A DNA stretch of 64,000 nt from Sipunculus nudus (taxonomy: Eukaryota > Annelida > Sipuncula > Golfingiida > Sipunculidae): contig CM049315.1 in assembly GCA_026874595.1 (NCBI GenBank), positions 64,413,389 to 64,477,388 on the forward strand, read 5' to 3'. Made by a program: the position numbers and the translations under genes. A model generated the notes under the pieces. The model was given only the letters and a program-made list of their open reading frames with translations, was not told where the DNA came from and ran no database searches. This document shows positions 25,250 through 36,716 of this stretch, one piece after another; the first letter of the stretch is position 1; each line of letters begins with the position of its first letter.

Positions 25250-26476
25250 GTTAGTACAAACGGCCTTGCTTAAAGCAACCACCCTTTCTGCCAAAGAAAA
25301 ACTTTATTTATTGCAGGTGGTCGCAGAACTAAGGAGCTTGAAAAATAGGACCCAAGATGGCAGTCTTGGTGATAATTGGGGTATTTACCAGGATTCAGAA
25401 TAAACCTTCTTATATTTCTTAATGCGATGTGCAATGGACTATTGATCAAAATTTCACCTTGCATGATTATTTGCAGTGTCAATGTCTCACCATTTTATTC
25501 AATTATGCAAAACGTATTAACAATGAAAACCAAACATAGTTGTTTGGAAAAATTAATTAAAAATGAATCATGACTTCACCAGTAGTCTCCAAGCAAGCAA
25601 GAACAAACTGACAAATATACGTTTTCATGAATTATAACATTGCATGATGAGACTTTAACTTGCAGGAGTTCACAAATACTGCCAAAAATTCAATTATTCA
25701 TACACGCAGCAACAAACTTTTGAGAACCAAACAAAGTGTTGTTGAAAACAGATTTAATTTTAAACAAAATTGACTTCACCCGCGATCTTCAAGCAAGCAC
25801 TGGAATAGTGGATTGACAAAAATGAAATGCTGACGAGATTAGTCTACACCAGTATAACCCTCGGGCACAGTGAAATATTGGTGGTAACAAGAGTGGCCGA
25901 TGAGCAAGGGCCCTGATTTCTGCACATCACCTGGCCTTGTAGTTATATTTTGTTTATAAACAATGGAATAACTGCACTGAAAAGGCAAGACATCAAATGA
26001 CAACAAAAATCCACAATTGACATTACAATATTATTCAAAATTAAACCTCAGTTTAATGTACATATAAAGTGTAAAAATATTTGTAAGCACAAAGCATTAT
26101 TCACAAAATATGTACGAATCACAAAGTGATTATTTACTTCTGTCTGGTACTGAAATAGGAAATTTGTTGCTTGTTTGCTGCCCTCTGATAGAAGTGAAGT
26201 AATTCTATGCTCCATGGCATGGAATTGTTGGAACTGTGCCTGCTCACAGCATTTGAAGCTTTCAAGGTTGCACTGCAGTTTTCATGGCCTCACCGACTTT
26301 GGCTGATGTGGTGCTAATGGAGGAACCATTGCCATGTCTTTCTTGGGGTCACAGGGTTGGGCAGATTTGCCAGCTACACCTCACACAGTCTCAATAATAT
26401 CTTCATCTGTCATTGACTGGGTCATAGAAATAGCTTTGTCAGCTGCCAGGAATTCCTGAGGAGACGTACATTAATT
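25250..26476 (-). mobile_element. Decayed Tigger/pogo-like element remnants
   Basis: The sequence just after the donor (25257 onward, 'caaacggccttgcttaaagc' then 'aaccaccc') resembles a Tigger-type terminal repeat, preceded by TA. A degenerate transposase C-terminal segment lies at about 26115-26465. The opposite terminal repeat was not found, so the limits are uncertain. The middle (25400-26100) contains two diverged copies of 'tgacttcacc..cttcaagcaagca' and nothing else recognisable. Confidence 0.4.
26115..26465 (-). pseudogene. Tigger/pogo-like transposase C-terminus, decayed
   Basis: Read on the minus strand from 26463, the frame gives EFLAADKAISMTQSMTDEDI then IETV and a stop. The motif (E/D)-F/Y-L-x-x-D-x(7-9)-(L/M)TDE-(D/E)-I resembles the acidic tail of pogo-superfamily (Tigger/jerky-type) transposases as I know them. 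Further along, after frameshifts, comes a segment with AMEHRITSLLSEGSKQATNF, reminiscent of the family's very C-terminal KQ-x-(S/K)(I/L)TDFF-like end. Several stops and frame changes make it non-functional. The DDE catalytic core is not in this stretch. A domain search would be needed to confirm. Confidence 0.45.
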
Positions 26477-27582
26477 GTATCCGCCAAAACAGAGTTTTGT
26501 GGATACTTTGTTTTCAGCCGACTGTAACCGCTGTAATCACATGAGAACTGCTGCACCCAATTTTGTTTTAACCTCTGACCTTTCCTCTCTGCCTAGCGTC
26601 CTTTTGTGCGTCTGTTTCCATACATAAACCCACTTATCTCGGGAACCGTTTGACCAATCAGGAAAAAAATTTTGTACAAATGTAGCCCTTGGATAGCTTT
26701 ATAACATACACAAAAAATGGTGGCACCACCTGCAACCATGTTTGCAGTGTCCATCTGTTCATCTGCCTTGGGTTAAAATCCCTCATATCTCTGCAGTGGT
26801 CTGACTAATTCACCTGAAATTTGGCATGCGTATACATCCTGGATAGCTTTCTTGATTTTATGACAGGTGGTGCCACTTACATTCACGTTCACGCTGCAGA
26901 CATCTAAGCTCAAATCTCGAGAACCGTTTGACCGATTGGGCCAATATTTTGCATGTGTGTAGATCTCACATAGCTATTTATCATACGTAAAACTGGTGGT
27001 GCCACCTGCAACCATTTTTGCGCAGCGTCCATCTGTTTGTCTGCCATGGGATAACATCACTCATATCACGGCAGTGATTTGACATATCTGCCTAAAATTT
27101 TGCAGTTTTATACATCCTGGACAGCTTTCTTGATTTTATGACAGTTGGCGCCACCTACATTCTAGTTTACGCTGCAGACATCTAAGCGCATATCTTGGGA
27201 GCCGTTTGACCGATTATGCCATAATTTTGCATGTGTATAGATCTCGCATAGCTCTTTATCATACACAAAACTGGAGGGGCCACCTGCAACCATTTTTGCA
27301 CAGCGTCTGTCTGTTTGTCTGCCGTGGGCTAAAATCACTCATAATTCTGTAGTGGTTTGACTTTTCTGCCTAAAATTTTGCATATGTATACAACTTGGAA
27401 AGCTTTCTGGATTTGTGGTAGGTGGTGCAACTTACATACACATTTCGGCTGCAGACATCCATGCTAATATGTAACGCACCTCACTCTATTTCCCCTTGCC
27501 ACTCAATCCATGCCTCACTTCACCCATTCCACTCTGATTTATTCGGATACACGTCGTCATTTGTCGACTACCGGTATCCTAA
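26477..27582 (+). mobile_element. Family 4 Helentron/Helitron-like element
   Basis: The left end is a hairpin, GTATCCGCCAAAAC-AGA-GTTTTGTGGATAC (26477-26506). The right end carries GGATAC (27545-27550), a degenerate hairpin (GTCGTCA-TTTGT-CGACTAC) and a terminal CTAA. A second copy of the right end at 36672-36716 preserves the full inverted match TTTTGGCGGATAC to the left end, a perfect GTAGTCG-CTTGT-CGACTAC hairpin and CTAG. The flanks are 'aatt' on the left and 'ttctc' on the right, consistent with a TT target. The interior holds about three modules of 270 bp with GGTGGYGCCACC. It separates two coding-like minus-strand pieces (27595-27830 and 26115-26465). Confidence 0.65.
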
Positions 27583-27594
27583 TTCTCACATGCT

Positions 27595-27849
27595 GTAGCA
27601 CTGGAAGGATATCTGCCATCTCTAGTATATTCTGTGGGTCAGAGGGTGTTGTCAAGGGACTGGTGAGGGGGTTCTCTTGAGATGATACCGGTGTGCTGCC
27701 AGCTGTTGTGGATGATGGTGGTGCTGCATACTGTATCCGAGGCTCATTTCGTCCAACACAAAGCCAAGCACTATCAGTCAGATCATTGTTATGATCTGAT
27801 TTTGTGACTAAGTTGTTGACTTGTTGTTTGCTGTTTGACTAAGTTGTTG
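27595..27849 (-). pseudogene. Unrecognised coding-like stretch, minus strand
   Basis: On the minus strand the frame is open for about 80 codons, from about 27833 to the edge of the family 4 element. It gives a Ser/Thr/Pro-rich sequence beginning SDHNNDLTDSAWLCVGRNEP and later including NILEMADILPVLQHV. I do not recognise the family. It directly follows, one frame off, the minus-strand frame of the adjacent 63-bp repeat array. That suggests both once belonged to one Thr/Pro-rich reading frame, now frameshifted by a 2-nt deletion in the last unit. Composition is more protein-like than the surrounding intron, but this remains inference. Confidence 0.3.
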
Positions 27850-30570
27850 ATTATGTGGCTGGTTGTTGTAGGAGGTAGAGTGTACCTTTACAGTTGTAAG
27901 GTCATCTGGGATTATGTGGCTGGTTGTTGTAGGAGGTAGAGAGTGTACCTTTACATTTGTAAGGTCATCTGGGATTATGTGGCTGGTTGTAGTAGGAGGT
28001 AGAGAGTGTACCTTTACATTTGTAAGGTCATCTGGGATTATGTGGCTGGTTGTAGTAGGAGGTAGAGAGTGTACCTTTACATTTGTAAGGTCATCTGGGA
28101 TTATGTGGCTGGTTGTAGTAGGAGGTAGAGAGTGTACCTTTACATTTGTAAGGTCATCTGGGATTATGTGGCTGGTTGTTGTAGGAGGTAGAGACTGTAC
28201 CTTTACATTTGTAAGGTCATCTGGGATTATGTGGCTGGTTGTTGTAGGAGGTAGAGATTGTACCTTTACATTTGTAAGGTCATCTGGGATTATGTGGCTG
28301 GTTGTAGTAGGAGGTAGAGATTGTACCTTTACATTTGTAAGGTCATCTGGGATTATGTGGCTGGTTGTTGTAGGAGGTAGAGACTGTACCTTTACATTTG
28401 TAAGGTCATCTGGGATTATGTGGCTGGTTGTTGTAGGAGGTAGAGACTGTACCTTTACATTTGTAAGGTCATCTGGGATTATGTGGCTGGTTGTTGTAGG
28501 AGGTAGAGATTGTACCTTTACATTTGTAAGGTCATCTGGGATTATGTGGCTGGTTGTAGTAGGAGGTAGAGAGTGTACCTTTACATTTGTAAGGTCATCT
28601 GGGATTATGTGGCTGGTTGTAGTAGGAGGTAGAGAGTGTACCTTTACATTTGTAAGGTCATCTGGGATTATGTGGCTGGTTGTTGTAGGAGGTAGAGATT
28701 GTACCTTTACATTTGTAAGGTCATCTGGGATTATGTGGCTGGTTGTAGTAGGAGGTAGAGATTGTACCTTTACATTTGTAAGGTCATCTGGGATTATGTG
28801 GCTGGTTGTTGTAGGAGGTAGAGACTGTACCTTTACATTTGTAAGGTCATCTGGGATTATGTGGCTGGTTGTTGTAGGAGGTAGAGACTGTACCTTTACA
28901 TTTGTAAGGTCATCTGGGATTATGTGGCTGGTTGTTGTAGGAGGTAGAGACTGTACCTTTACATTTGTAAGGTCATCTGGGATTATGTGGCTGGTTGTTG
29001 TAGGAGGTAGAGACTGTACCTTTACATTTGTAAGGTCATCTGGGATTATGTGGCTGGTTGTTGTAGGAGGTAGAGATTGTACCTTTACATTTGTAAGGTC
29101 ATCTGGGATTATGTGGCTGGTTGTAGTAGGAGGTAGAGAGTGTACCTTTACATTTGTAAGGTCATCTGGGATTATGTGGCTGGTTGTTGTAGGAGGTAGA
29201 GAGTGTACCTTTACATTTGTAAGGTCATCTGGGATTATGTGGCTGGTTGTTGTAGGAGGTAGAGATTGTACCTTTACATTTGTAAGGTCATCTGGGATTA
29301 TGTGGCTGGTTGTAGTAGGAGGTAGAGATTGTACCTTTACATTTGTAAGGTCATCTGGGATTATGTGGCTGGTTGTTGTAGGAGGTAGAGACTGTACCTT
29401 TACATTTGTAAGGTCATCTGGGATTATGTGGCTGGTTGTAGTAGGAGGTAGAGAGTGTACCTTTACATTTGTAAGGTCATCTGGGATTATGTGGCTGGTT
29501 GTTGTAGGAGGTAGAGACTGTACCTTTACATTTGTAAGGTCATCTGGGATTATGTGGCTGGTTGTTGTAGGAGGTAGAGACTGTACCTTTACATTTGTAA
29601 GGTCATCTGGGATTATGTGGCTGGTTGTAGTAGGAGGTAGAGACTGTACCTTTACATTTGTAAGGTCATCTGGGATTATGTGGCTGGTTGTTGTAGGAGG
29701 TAGAGACTGTACCTTTACATTTGTAAGGTCATCTGGGATTATGTGGCTGGTTGTAGTAGGAGGTAGAGACTGTACCTTTACATTTGTAAGGTCATCTGGG
29801 ATTATGTGGCTGGTTGTAGTAGGAGGTAGAGAGTGTACCTTTACATTTGTAAGGTCATCTGGGATTATGTGGCTGGTTGTTGTAGGAGGTAGAGACTGTA
29901 CCTTTACATTTGTAAGGTCATCTGGGATTATGTGGCTGGTTGTTGTAGGAGGTAGAGACTGTACCTTTACATTTGTAAGGTCATCTGGGATTATGTGGCT
30001 GGTTGTTGTAGGAGGTAGAGACTGTACCTTTACATTTGTAAGGTCATCTGGGATTATGTGGCTGGTTGTTGTAGGAGGTAGAGAGTGTACCTTTACATTT
30101 GTAAGGTCATCTGGGATTATGTGGCTGGTTGTTGTAGGAGGTAGAGACTGTACCTTTACATTTGTAAGGTCATCTGGGATTATGTGGCTGGTTTTTGTAG
30201 GAGGTAGAGAGTGTACCTTTACATTTGTAAGGTCATCTGGGATTATGTGGCTGGTTGTTGTAGGAGGTAGAGACTGTACCTTTACATTTGTAAGGTCATC
30301 TGGGATTATGTGGCTGGTTTTTGTAGGAGGTAGAGAGTGTACCTTTACATTTGTAAGGTCATCTGGGATTATGTGGCTGGTTGTTGTTGGAGGTAGAGAG
30401 TGTACCTTTACATTTGTATGGTCATCTGGGATTATGTGGCTGGTTGTTGTAGGAGGTAGAGACTGTACCTTTACATTTGTAAGGTCATCTGGGATTATGT
30501 GGCTGGTTTTTGTAGGAGGTGGCATGCACCTTAACATTTGTAAGGTCATCTGGGATTATGTGGCTGGTTT
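27850..30570. repeat. 63-bp minisatellite, about 43 copies, open on both strands
   Basis: The unit is gggattatgtggctggttgt plus 43 further bases, repeated without interruption and with very low divergence. Most units differ only at two sites: gttgTtg/gttgAtg, and agagaG/C/Ttgtacc. Because 63 is divisible by three, each strand has a frame of over 900 codons. The minus-strand frame encodes the 21-residue unit PPTTTSHIIPDDLTNVKVQSL-like, the plus-strand frame an MWLVVVGGRDCTFTFVRSSGI-like unit. There is no signal peptide or flanking domain, and it sits in an SLC6 intron, so I treat it as a minisatellite, not a proven gene. The edge units (27850-27910 and 30500-30560) are the most diverged. Confidence 0.9.
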
Positions 30571-30690
30571 AGCCAACATGAGCTATTCATCCAAGCCTTT
30601 TTGTTGGCCCTCTAGTCCATGCGGAGCTGGTGGTGAAAGTTCTTGAAACATCATGGTTTCTGCTACTTCCTGATCACCAGGGTTTTGAGT
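30571..30690 (-). other. Short coding-like flank of the 63-bp array
   Basis: On the minus strand a frame reads NPGDQEVAETMMFQELSPPA and continues to a stop just before the array, with no recognised domain. With the coding-like stretch on the other side it hints that the array expanded inside a former coding region. It is interrupted at its upstream side by a family 1 element. Confidence 0.3.
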
Positions 30691-31770
30691 TTTTAGCTCA
30701 GCTGACTAAATGTCATAGAAGCTATAGTTGTGGTTCTTTGTTGTTGGCTCTCCGCCTGTATTTCTGGCACATTTTAAAACTGTTTGACCTATGAATCTGA
30801 AATTTGGCAAACAGTTATAAAGCCCCTAAAATTCAAGATTTAATTGTATAGGCCTACTAAAAATTAGATCTGAATTTTTCAAATTTTATAAGATATTCAA
30901 ATAAATATAGAATCAGTACCTTAAATTTTGCCCAAATTTGGCCATGGCCAGTTTTTTTTCCTGTAAGCACTGTTGATGTAATTTTCATATAATGCACACA
31001 TAAATATTTTTGATTGTGAAATCTGAAATTTGAACAGAATTGACCAAAAACTGTAGCTTTTATTAAAAGTTTTTTTAGACCATGTCTCACCTAGGCTGTA
31101 CTGAAGCCCCTCTATATGTCCCCACATTGACCTTTCAGGCCAATTATGCATGCTTGAAGCAAGGCACTCTGCAGCCAGCCAGCTCTTGGGTGGCTTCAGC
31201 TGGATCTAACTGTCCAACCCCCCTCCTCCAGTATTTGTTTTGGCCAAAAACATAACAATAAACAATAATTTTTTTTTAATTTATTGGTTTATAATAAGAA
31301 CTTTAAGAAAAATAAATGGAAAAGGAATTTTATAGTTAACAAGAAACAGGGAATTACCTTCAATTATGATGTTCTAGATGGATCTTCCATGGATGGCCGA
31401 AAATGTATTTCAAATGACGGCATGCAGTCACCATTGGGTATATTTCATTTCAATCCTAAAAATGAAAAATAAATAATTAAATCAAGTTGTTGTTTACTAT
31501 TAGGGATTATATGAAGCATGTTAATGATAGACAAGGATGCAGTTGATTATATTGAATTAATCTAAATTTCCAGGGGTTTTCCAGGTGTTTAATTTGTTGG
31601 TTTACATTTAATACAAAATTTTTAAAAAATTGAAATACGTAAAAAATTTAAAATATTAGACAAATGCTCATTTAATATGTTAATACGTTTTACTAATGAC
31701 ATTAAAACTAATGGCTGTATCAGCTGTTACATGATACTGAGTAAATTATTTACAGTCAAAATTTATATTA

Positions 31771-33321
31771 CCGTAGATCCCCGTTTTGCCGCCGCACGTC
31801 GTCTAATGGCCGCACCCCATGTTCGTAAAATATCTGGAATGCTCCTTCACTGGAGTAAAAAATTCCCAAAACCTTACTTAATGGCCGCACCACATTCTAA
31901 CCACGTTCCATTGCCAGGTGGGGTATGGGAACACAACGATGAAAGGTTCTTTTCTTAAACGCTAGGCTGCAGCTAGGAATGCTGCGGTATGCTGATATGC
32001 GGTCAGGCATAACAGTTTTGGGAAACAGTTGCAACTGTGTATGTTGCTTGTCTTTGCTAATTAATTAATTTAATTAATTTGTTAAACCGCCTGATCTACC
32101 TGATTAGAATAGATGACAATTTGTTCGGTTTATGACGACTCATCCAAGACGAATCCTAGTAGGGCCACGAAATTAATTTGACACATCACTGAATGCCGGA
32201 GAATCTTGCGCCTTTAACTTGACTAATTAAAGTTCAATGGGACATCATAGCATTGTATGGGACGACTGTAATTTAAACATTATTTAGACATAATACATCG
32301 TCGGTCATTTAACAAAAAACATTTAAATAAACAACACCCGCATCGGTGATCATATTTCCAGAAGATCTCGGGTTGTGCTGATCATAATATATGCAAAATG
32401 GTGTCCGAACCGTCAACCGGCAAAAGATGCAACATAAAATGATTACGGAACTTCCGGGCCTTGGTGTATCTTGCGCCTTTACCCTGTCTAATTAAACTTC
32501 AATGGGACATCAAAGCCAACGGTACTCTTTGTGATGGCTTTTATTTACACTCCATACAACGTCGGTCAATTAACAACCTTGACAAAACCTTTGAATAAGT
32601 GAATCCCGCGTCGAGCCTTTACGCGTACACCCAGGGTCCTGCTGATCATAACATATGCACACTTGTGCCGGAACCGTCTGCTAGCAAAACATGCCATATT
32701 TAAAGATTACGGAACTAGCTGGTGAGGTTATGACCTTTGAGCGCCATCTGTTGACAATTTGATGAACGAAGAAGTGTCTGAACGTGAAGGCAGGTTTAAT
32801 TGCCGAAGAACGTATGGTCTTTGGTTATCTTTTGTTTTACAGTTTATTTTAAAAGAAATGATATGTTCAAGAAATATCTTAAAATAATGTTTTACTGGTA
32901 TTGCAGCCATACTCAAATATAGGTACAACCGTTGGTCTGGAGAGAATGCATAATTTGGCGAGTGAATATCGATCTTTTATCAATCATTGTGTGAAAATTG
33001 CCGTGGTTTATGACTGACTCAGAAAAGTTTTATAATACATATAAGCCTGTTTAAAATATCAATTTTACATTTTATAAAATTAATAATGAATAAAATTAAT
33101 ATACAAATATGCAGTATCATTAAATATACGTTCCCAGTATTCACTTCTTCTTCAGCCTATTATCGACCATTGCCCCTCGGCGGGCCGTCGAGTCTCTTGT
33201 ACATGTTTGAATTTAGCCTAACCTGCGTTTTATAGCCGCATCCCTTGTCGAGAAATATTAGTCGGGATTTTCGGCTGTAAGTCTTATTTTATGGATGCGG
33301 CGGCAAAACGCGGATCTACGG
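31771..33321. mobile_element. 1.55-kb TA-flanked pogo-type element, non-autonomous
   Basis: The inverted ends are CCGTAGATCCCCGTTTTGCC on the left and, reversed, CCGTAGATCCGCGTTTTGCC on the right. About 26 nt match with one difference, and TA flanks both ends (31769-31770, 33322-33323). The uninterrupted family 1 copy at 7337-7366 shows the pre-insertion sequence. The interior holds two diverged tandem copies of about 260 bp (32215-32460 and 32480-32710, sharing 'ttcaatgggacatca' and 'gtcggtca.ttaacaa'). No transposase is visible. Confidence 0.85.
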
Positions 33322-35573
33322 TACTGATTTCTTTATTTCAGTTAATAAAGTTAAACATTCCCAACTCCAGTTTGCTCCTTGTATAATATATTGGGTGTTT
33401 TGGTTTCTTGGATTATTTTTAACACGTGAATTAGTTTCATAGCTGAGATTACTTTTCTTTTTTTCTGATACATTTTAAAAAAGAATAAAAATATTCAAAT
33501 GTGATAAAAAATCAGATCTGAAAGACAGGTTCTCCATATGATGTCTATAATGTTAATAATTGTCATAAGTGTCTTGCTATGGTTGATGTGTAGACAGTGA
33601 TGTAACAGTATTCAAAACTGAATATAATAGTTTTTTTTTAGCTCAGATGACTATAATTCATCTGAGCTGAAGTCGTTTGTCCGTAGGCTGTCTGTCCATC
33701 TGGCCGTTAAACTGGCAAGTTTCAAAACCGTTAGACTTAAGAATCTGAAATTTGGCATACAGTTAGATGTCCAAAAAATCTCCTACTATACAGAAAATAG
33801 GTTCACTTGGACTTAGTTCCTTTGAGATATTAAGGGAAAACCTCCATTTTCCATTAAAAACCCATTGTTAGACTTCAAGACTAACTGATTTCAAAACCAC
33901 TGAGCTGAATTGGATCTAAGTAATTATTTATATTTGTCCATACATTTCCTATTTACATACCAAAAATTAGGTCAGTATTGCGTAATTTGTTTAAGTTATG
34001 GGCCCGAACTTAATACACCTTATAAAAAATCAGGAATATTTGCTCACATAACATGAAAATTTTTGAAGCTGGAGACTTTTATTTCAAGTATAAAACTTTT
34101 AATTGAGATTCATTTGTATACTCAAAATTAGATCTGAATTTTGTAAGCTTTTTAAGGTTTTTAGCATAAAAATAAAATCAGTACCTTAAATTTTTCCCAA
34201 CTTAAAACATGGCACGTTTTTTTTTCCTGTGAGTACTGTTGATTAAATTTTCACAGCATGTAAACATACATATTTGACTTGTTTAAATCTGAAATTTGAA
34301 AATAAAAGCTTGAAAATTGGGCTTGTTATTGAATTTTTTCTTGAGGCTCTGTTGTAGTCACTTGCTTTGTCCAGGTGCAGGCAACTCACTCTTGGTCACT
34401 GTAAGTCAGCTATGCCAGGGTTCCTGATTTGTTACAGTCACTCGGGGAGATCCCCTGCTGTGACAGGTGTACAATTAGAATTATTCTCATACCCCCCCCC
34501 CCAAAAGTTGCACTGTATTTCCTTAACTGTAATGCTGTTTCCACTCCAATATTCAAAACTTTCCTCGAAAAGTAATTCAATGAAGATGCAATGTTGTGTG
34601 AATGTAGCATTTTTAAAGAAATAAATTTCTTAAAATGATTTTAACAAATTAAAATATAAATTAACCAATCAGTATGCATAATTTTATAAATATGAAGCAA
34701 ATTATTGATAAATAAAGGCACAATTTAAAATTGTGAAGTTTGAATCAAGTATTATTTATAGATGTTTATTGTTTTGCAAAGTTTAAAGATATATTTTGTG
34801 GTAAAATATAAATATATATTTGTATGCATGATGTGGTGTTATCTGATTGAGATTTATGATGATGCAATTTAGAATTATGAATCAACTTTAATATTTAGAT
34901 ATATATATATATGAAATGTATAGAATTATAAACTTAAAATAAAAAAAAAATTATGTAGTTATAAAATGAGGATCTAATACAAACATTTGTTCATTATTTT
35001 CCTGTCTCAGCAGAACTGGAGATCAGGCTTTGCTTGCCCTGTATGTATATGCAGAAGTGGTGGTAATCCCTCCCCCCATATCACCCATCCCCTCCCCCTG
35101 CTGCCATTGATTCCTTTGCACCTGTGTAGTGGCACATTTGTTTTTATTGCAAATGTGTCAAATTTATTCAACCTAAAAAAATAATTGGATTAGAAAAAAA
35201 TCAAAACCTAATTGAAATATATTCTTGCCTCAGGAGAAAGGAACATAAAGTGAACAGCTCTGTCTGTGCATTTCTCTGTTATCAATTAATATATATTTAT
35301 TATGAAATTTTCATTTAAGCTGTTACGGAACCCAATATCAACAGATCACATAGTCATGATGAACATAAATTTTGCGATGGAGAAAAAAAAAATCAGATTC
35401 TGTAACACTAGGCAGCATGAAATGTCTAGGGGAATGAATGAAGATGTCAGTGGTTTTTTGTTAACAAATAATTACAATACACTAAATCAATACAATTACA
35501 CAGTAAAACAACAGTACAACAGTAAATCAATACAAGTATATAAATAATGTGTACAGTACCTGGATACCACCAC

Positions 35574-35948
35574 TGTCACAGCGACAAAAGTCCTTTAAAG
35601 CATATAATCCAGATGAACAGTTCACATAAATCTTCTTGGAGAATAACAGTCCAGTTCAATCACAAAATCAATTTGTTGTTATCCAAAAGTGAAATACTGG
35701 CAGTGATCCCATAGGCAAACTGAAGGCTATATAAAATCTGTTACTAATTCGAAGAAAAGCTGTAACTGCTGCAATTATCGGAAAAGGTCCACAAACTGAC
35801 TTACACTTCTGTGTCCGCTGGAATATTTCTCTCCTCTCTCCCGGCTTTAAAACACAGCCCCTTATTTATAACTTTTCACCTCAAGCCAAGAACTTACCAT
35901 TTCTCGAACAATCCAAAGAACCCAATAGTAAACACGTTACAGGTAACA
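35574..35948 (-). mobile_element. Possible solo LTR or LTR plus leader of a retroelement
   Basis: On the minus strand the segment begins TGTTACCTGTAACG and ends CGCTGTGACA. It contains a TATA-like TTATAAATAAGG (35861-35872) about 80 nt in. It is followed on the minus strand by GTGGTGGTATCCAGG, a possible primer-binding region starting TGG. There is no second copy in the window and no target duplication was identified, so this rests on layout alone. Confidence 0.3.
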
Positions 35949-36120
35949 TCTAGAACAACGAAAGCTGGGCCGGTCAGGCGAGAAAGCCCCAGACTAGCAT
36001 GACCACTGTTTACACGTCAGACCCCATGCATGGGGCAGGCTATGCTGCCATAGCAACAGCCAATGCTAGTGCTGCACATACACATGTTAGAATTCTGCAT
36101 ACAATAAAGAGACATCTGTG

Positions 36121-36429
36121 AGGCCAAAAAAATTAAAAGGTATGGTTCTCAGGCATTTTTTTTTCATAAATCACTGCGGGCGGGCGGTATTTTATTTTTG
36201 ACCTTTTTTGTATGTTTTTGGTAAAAATGTCATATGACCATGGAAAGCATGAAAATAACAGAGTGTTTTCGCTAAACAGGTAAAAGCACTACATAACTAA
36301 GGAAATTGTTTCAAAATTGTATTATTTTATCTTCTTGGAAGATGAAAATCAATATAAAAATGTTTGATGCAGGATGTTACAATTGACGCGGGCGGTGCCT
36401 GAGAACCATACCTTTTATTTTTTTGGCCT
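36121..36429. mobile_element. 309-bp MITE with 34-bp terminal inverted repeats
   Basis: The left end AGGCCAAAAAAATTAAAAGG, continuing TATGGTTCTCAGGC, is mirrored at the right by GCCTGAGAACCATACC and its continuation to TTTTTTTGGCCT. The arms differ by one indel or base. Inside both arms lies a 'gcgggcgg' motif (about 36177 and 36389). It has no coding capacity. The target duplication is unclear. Confidence 0.8.
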
Positions 36430-36564
36430 AACAAAGCATTGTTGAAATAACTTTCATATGCCGTATGTGTATGGATTTAAGCTATTAAAGTCTGAAATTT
36501 ATAAGCAACTTATATATTCAGTTGAGTAATATTGCATGTGTGAAACTTTAATCCCATCATTACA

Positions 36565-36716
36565 CCTACAGTCATGTTTATGTGGCAGAGATCCATTCTA
36601 ATAAGTAACACATTTAACTCTATTTCCCCTTGCCACTCAATCCATGCCTCACTTCTCTCGTCCTTCTCTGATTTTGGCGGATACACGTAGTCGCTTGTCG
36701 ACTACCCGTATTCTAG
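36565..36716 (+). mobile_element. Family 4 right-end fragment
   Basis: About 115 bp match 27473-27582 ('ctctatttccccttgccactc', 'ccatgcctcactt'). The end is better preserved here: TTTTGGCGGATAC (36672-36684), hairpin GTAGTCG-CTTGT-CGACTAC (36687-36705), then CTAG (36713-36716) followed by TTTT. This is a textbook Helitron-like right terminus. Confidence 0.7.

Noticed and set aside
27850-30570. CRISPR-like array
   Set aside because: The 63-bp units are contiguous, with no unique spacers, and the context is a eukaryotic intron.
27914-30646. Plus-strand protein of about 910 residues
   Set aside because: It is the mirror frame of the 63-bp minisatellite. It has a hydrophobic repetitive unit, no domain, and lies on the sense strand of an SLC6 intron.
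31677-31958. 93-residue ORF
   Set aside because: It spans the terminal inverted repeat of a TIR element and family 1 sequence; it is not a gene.
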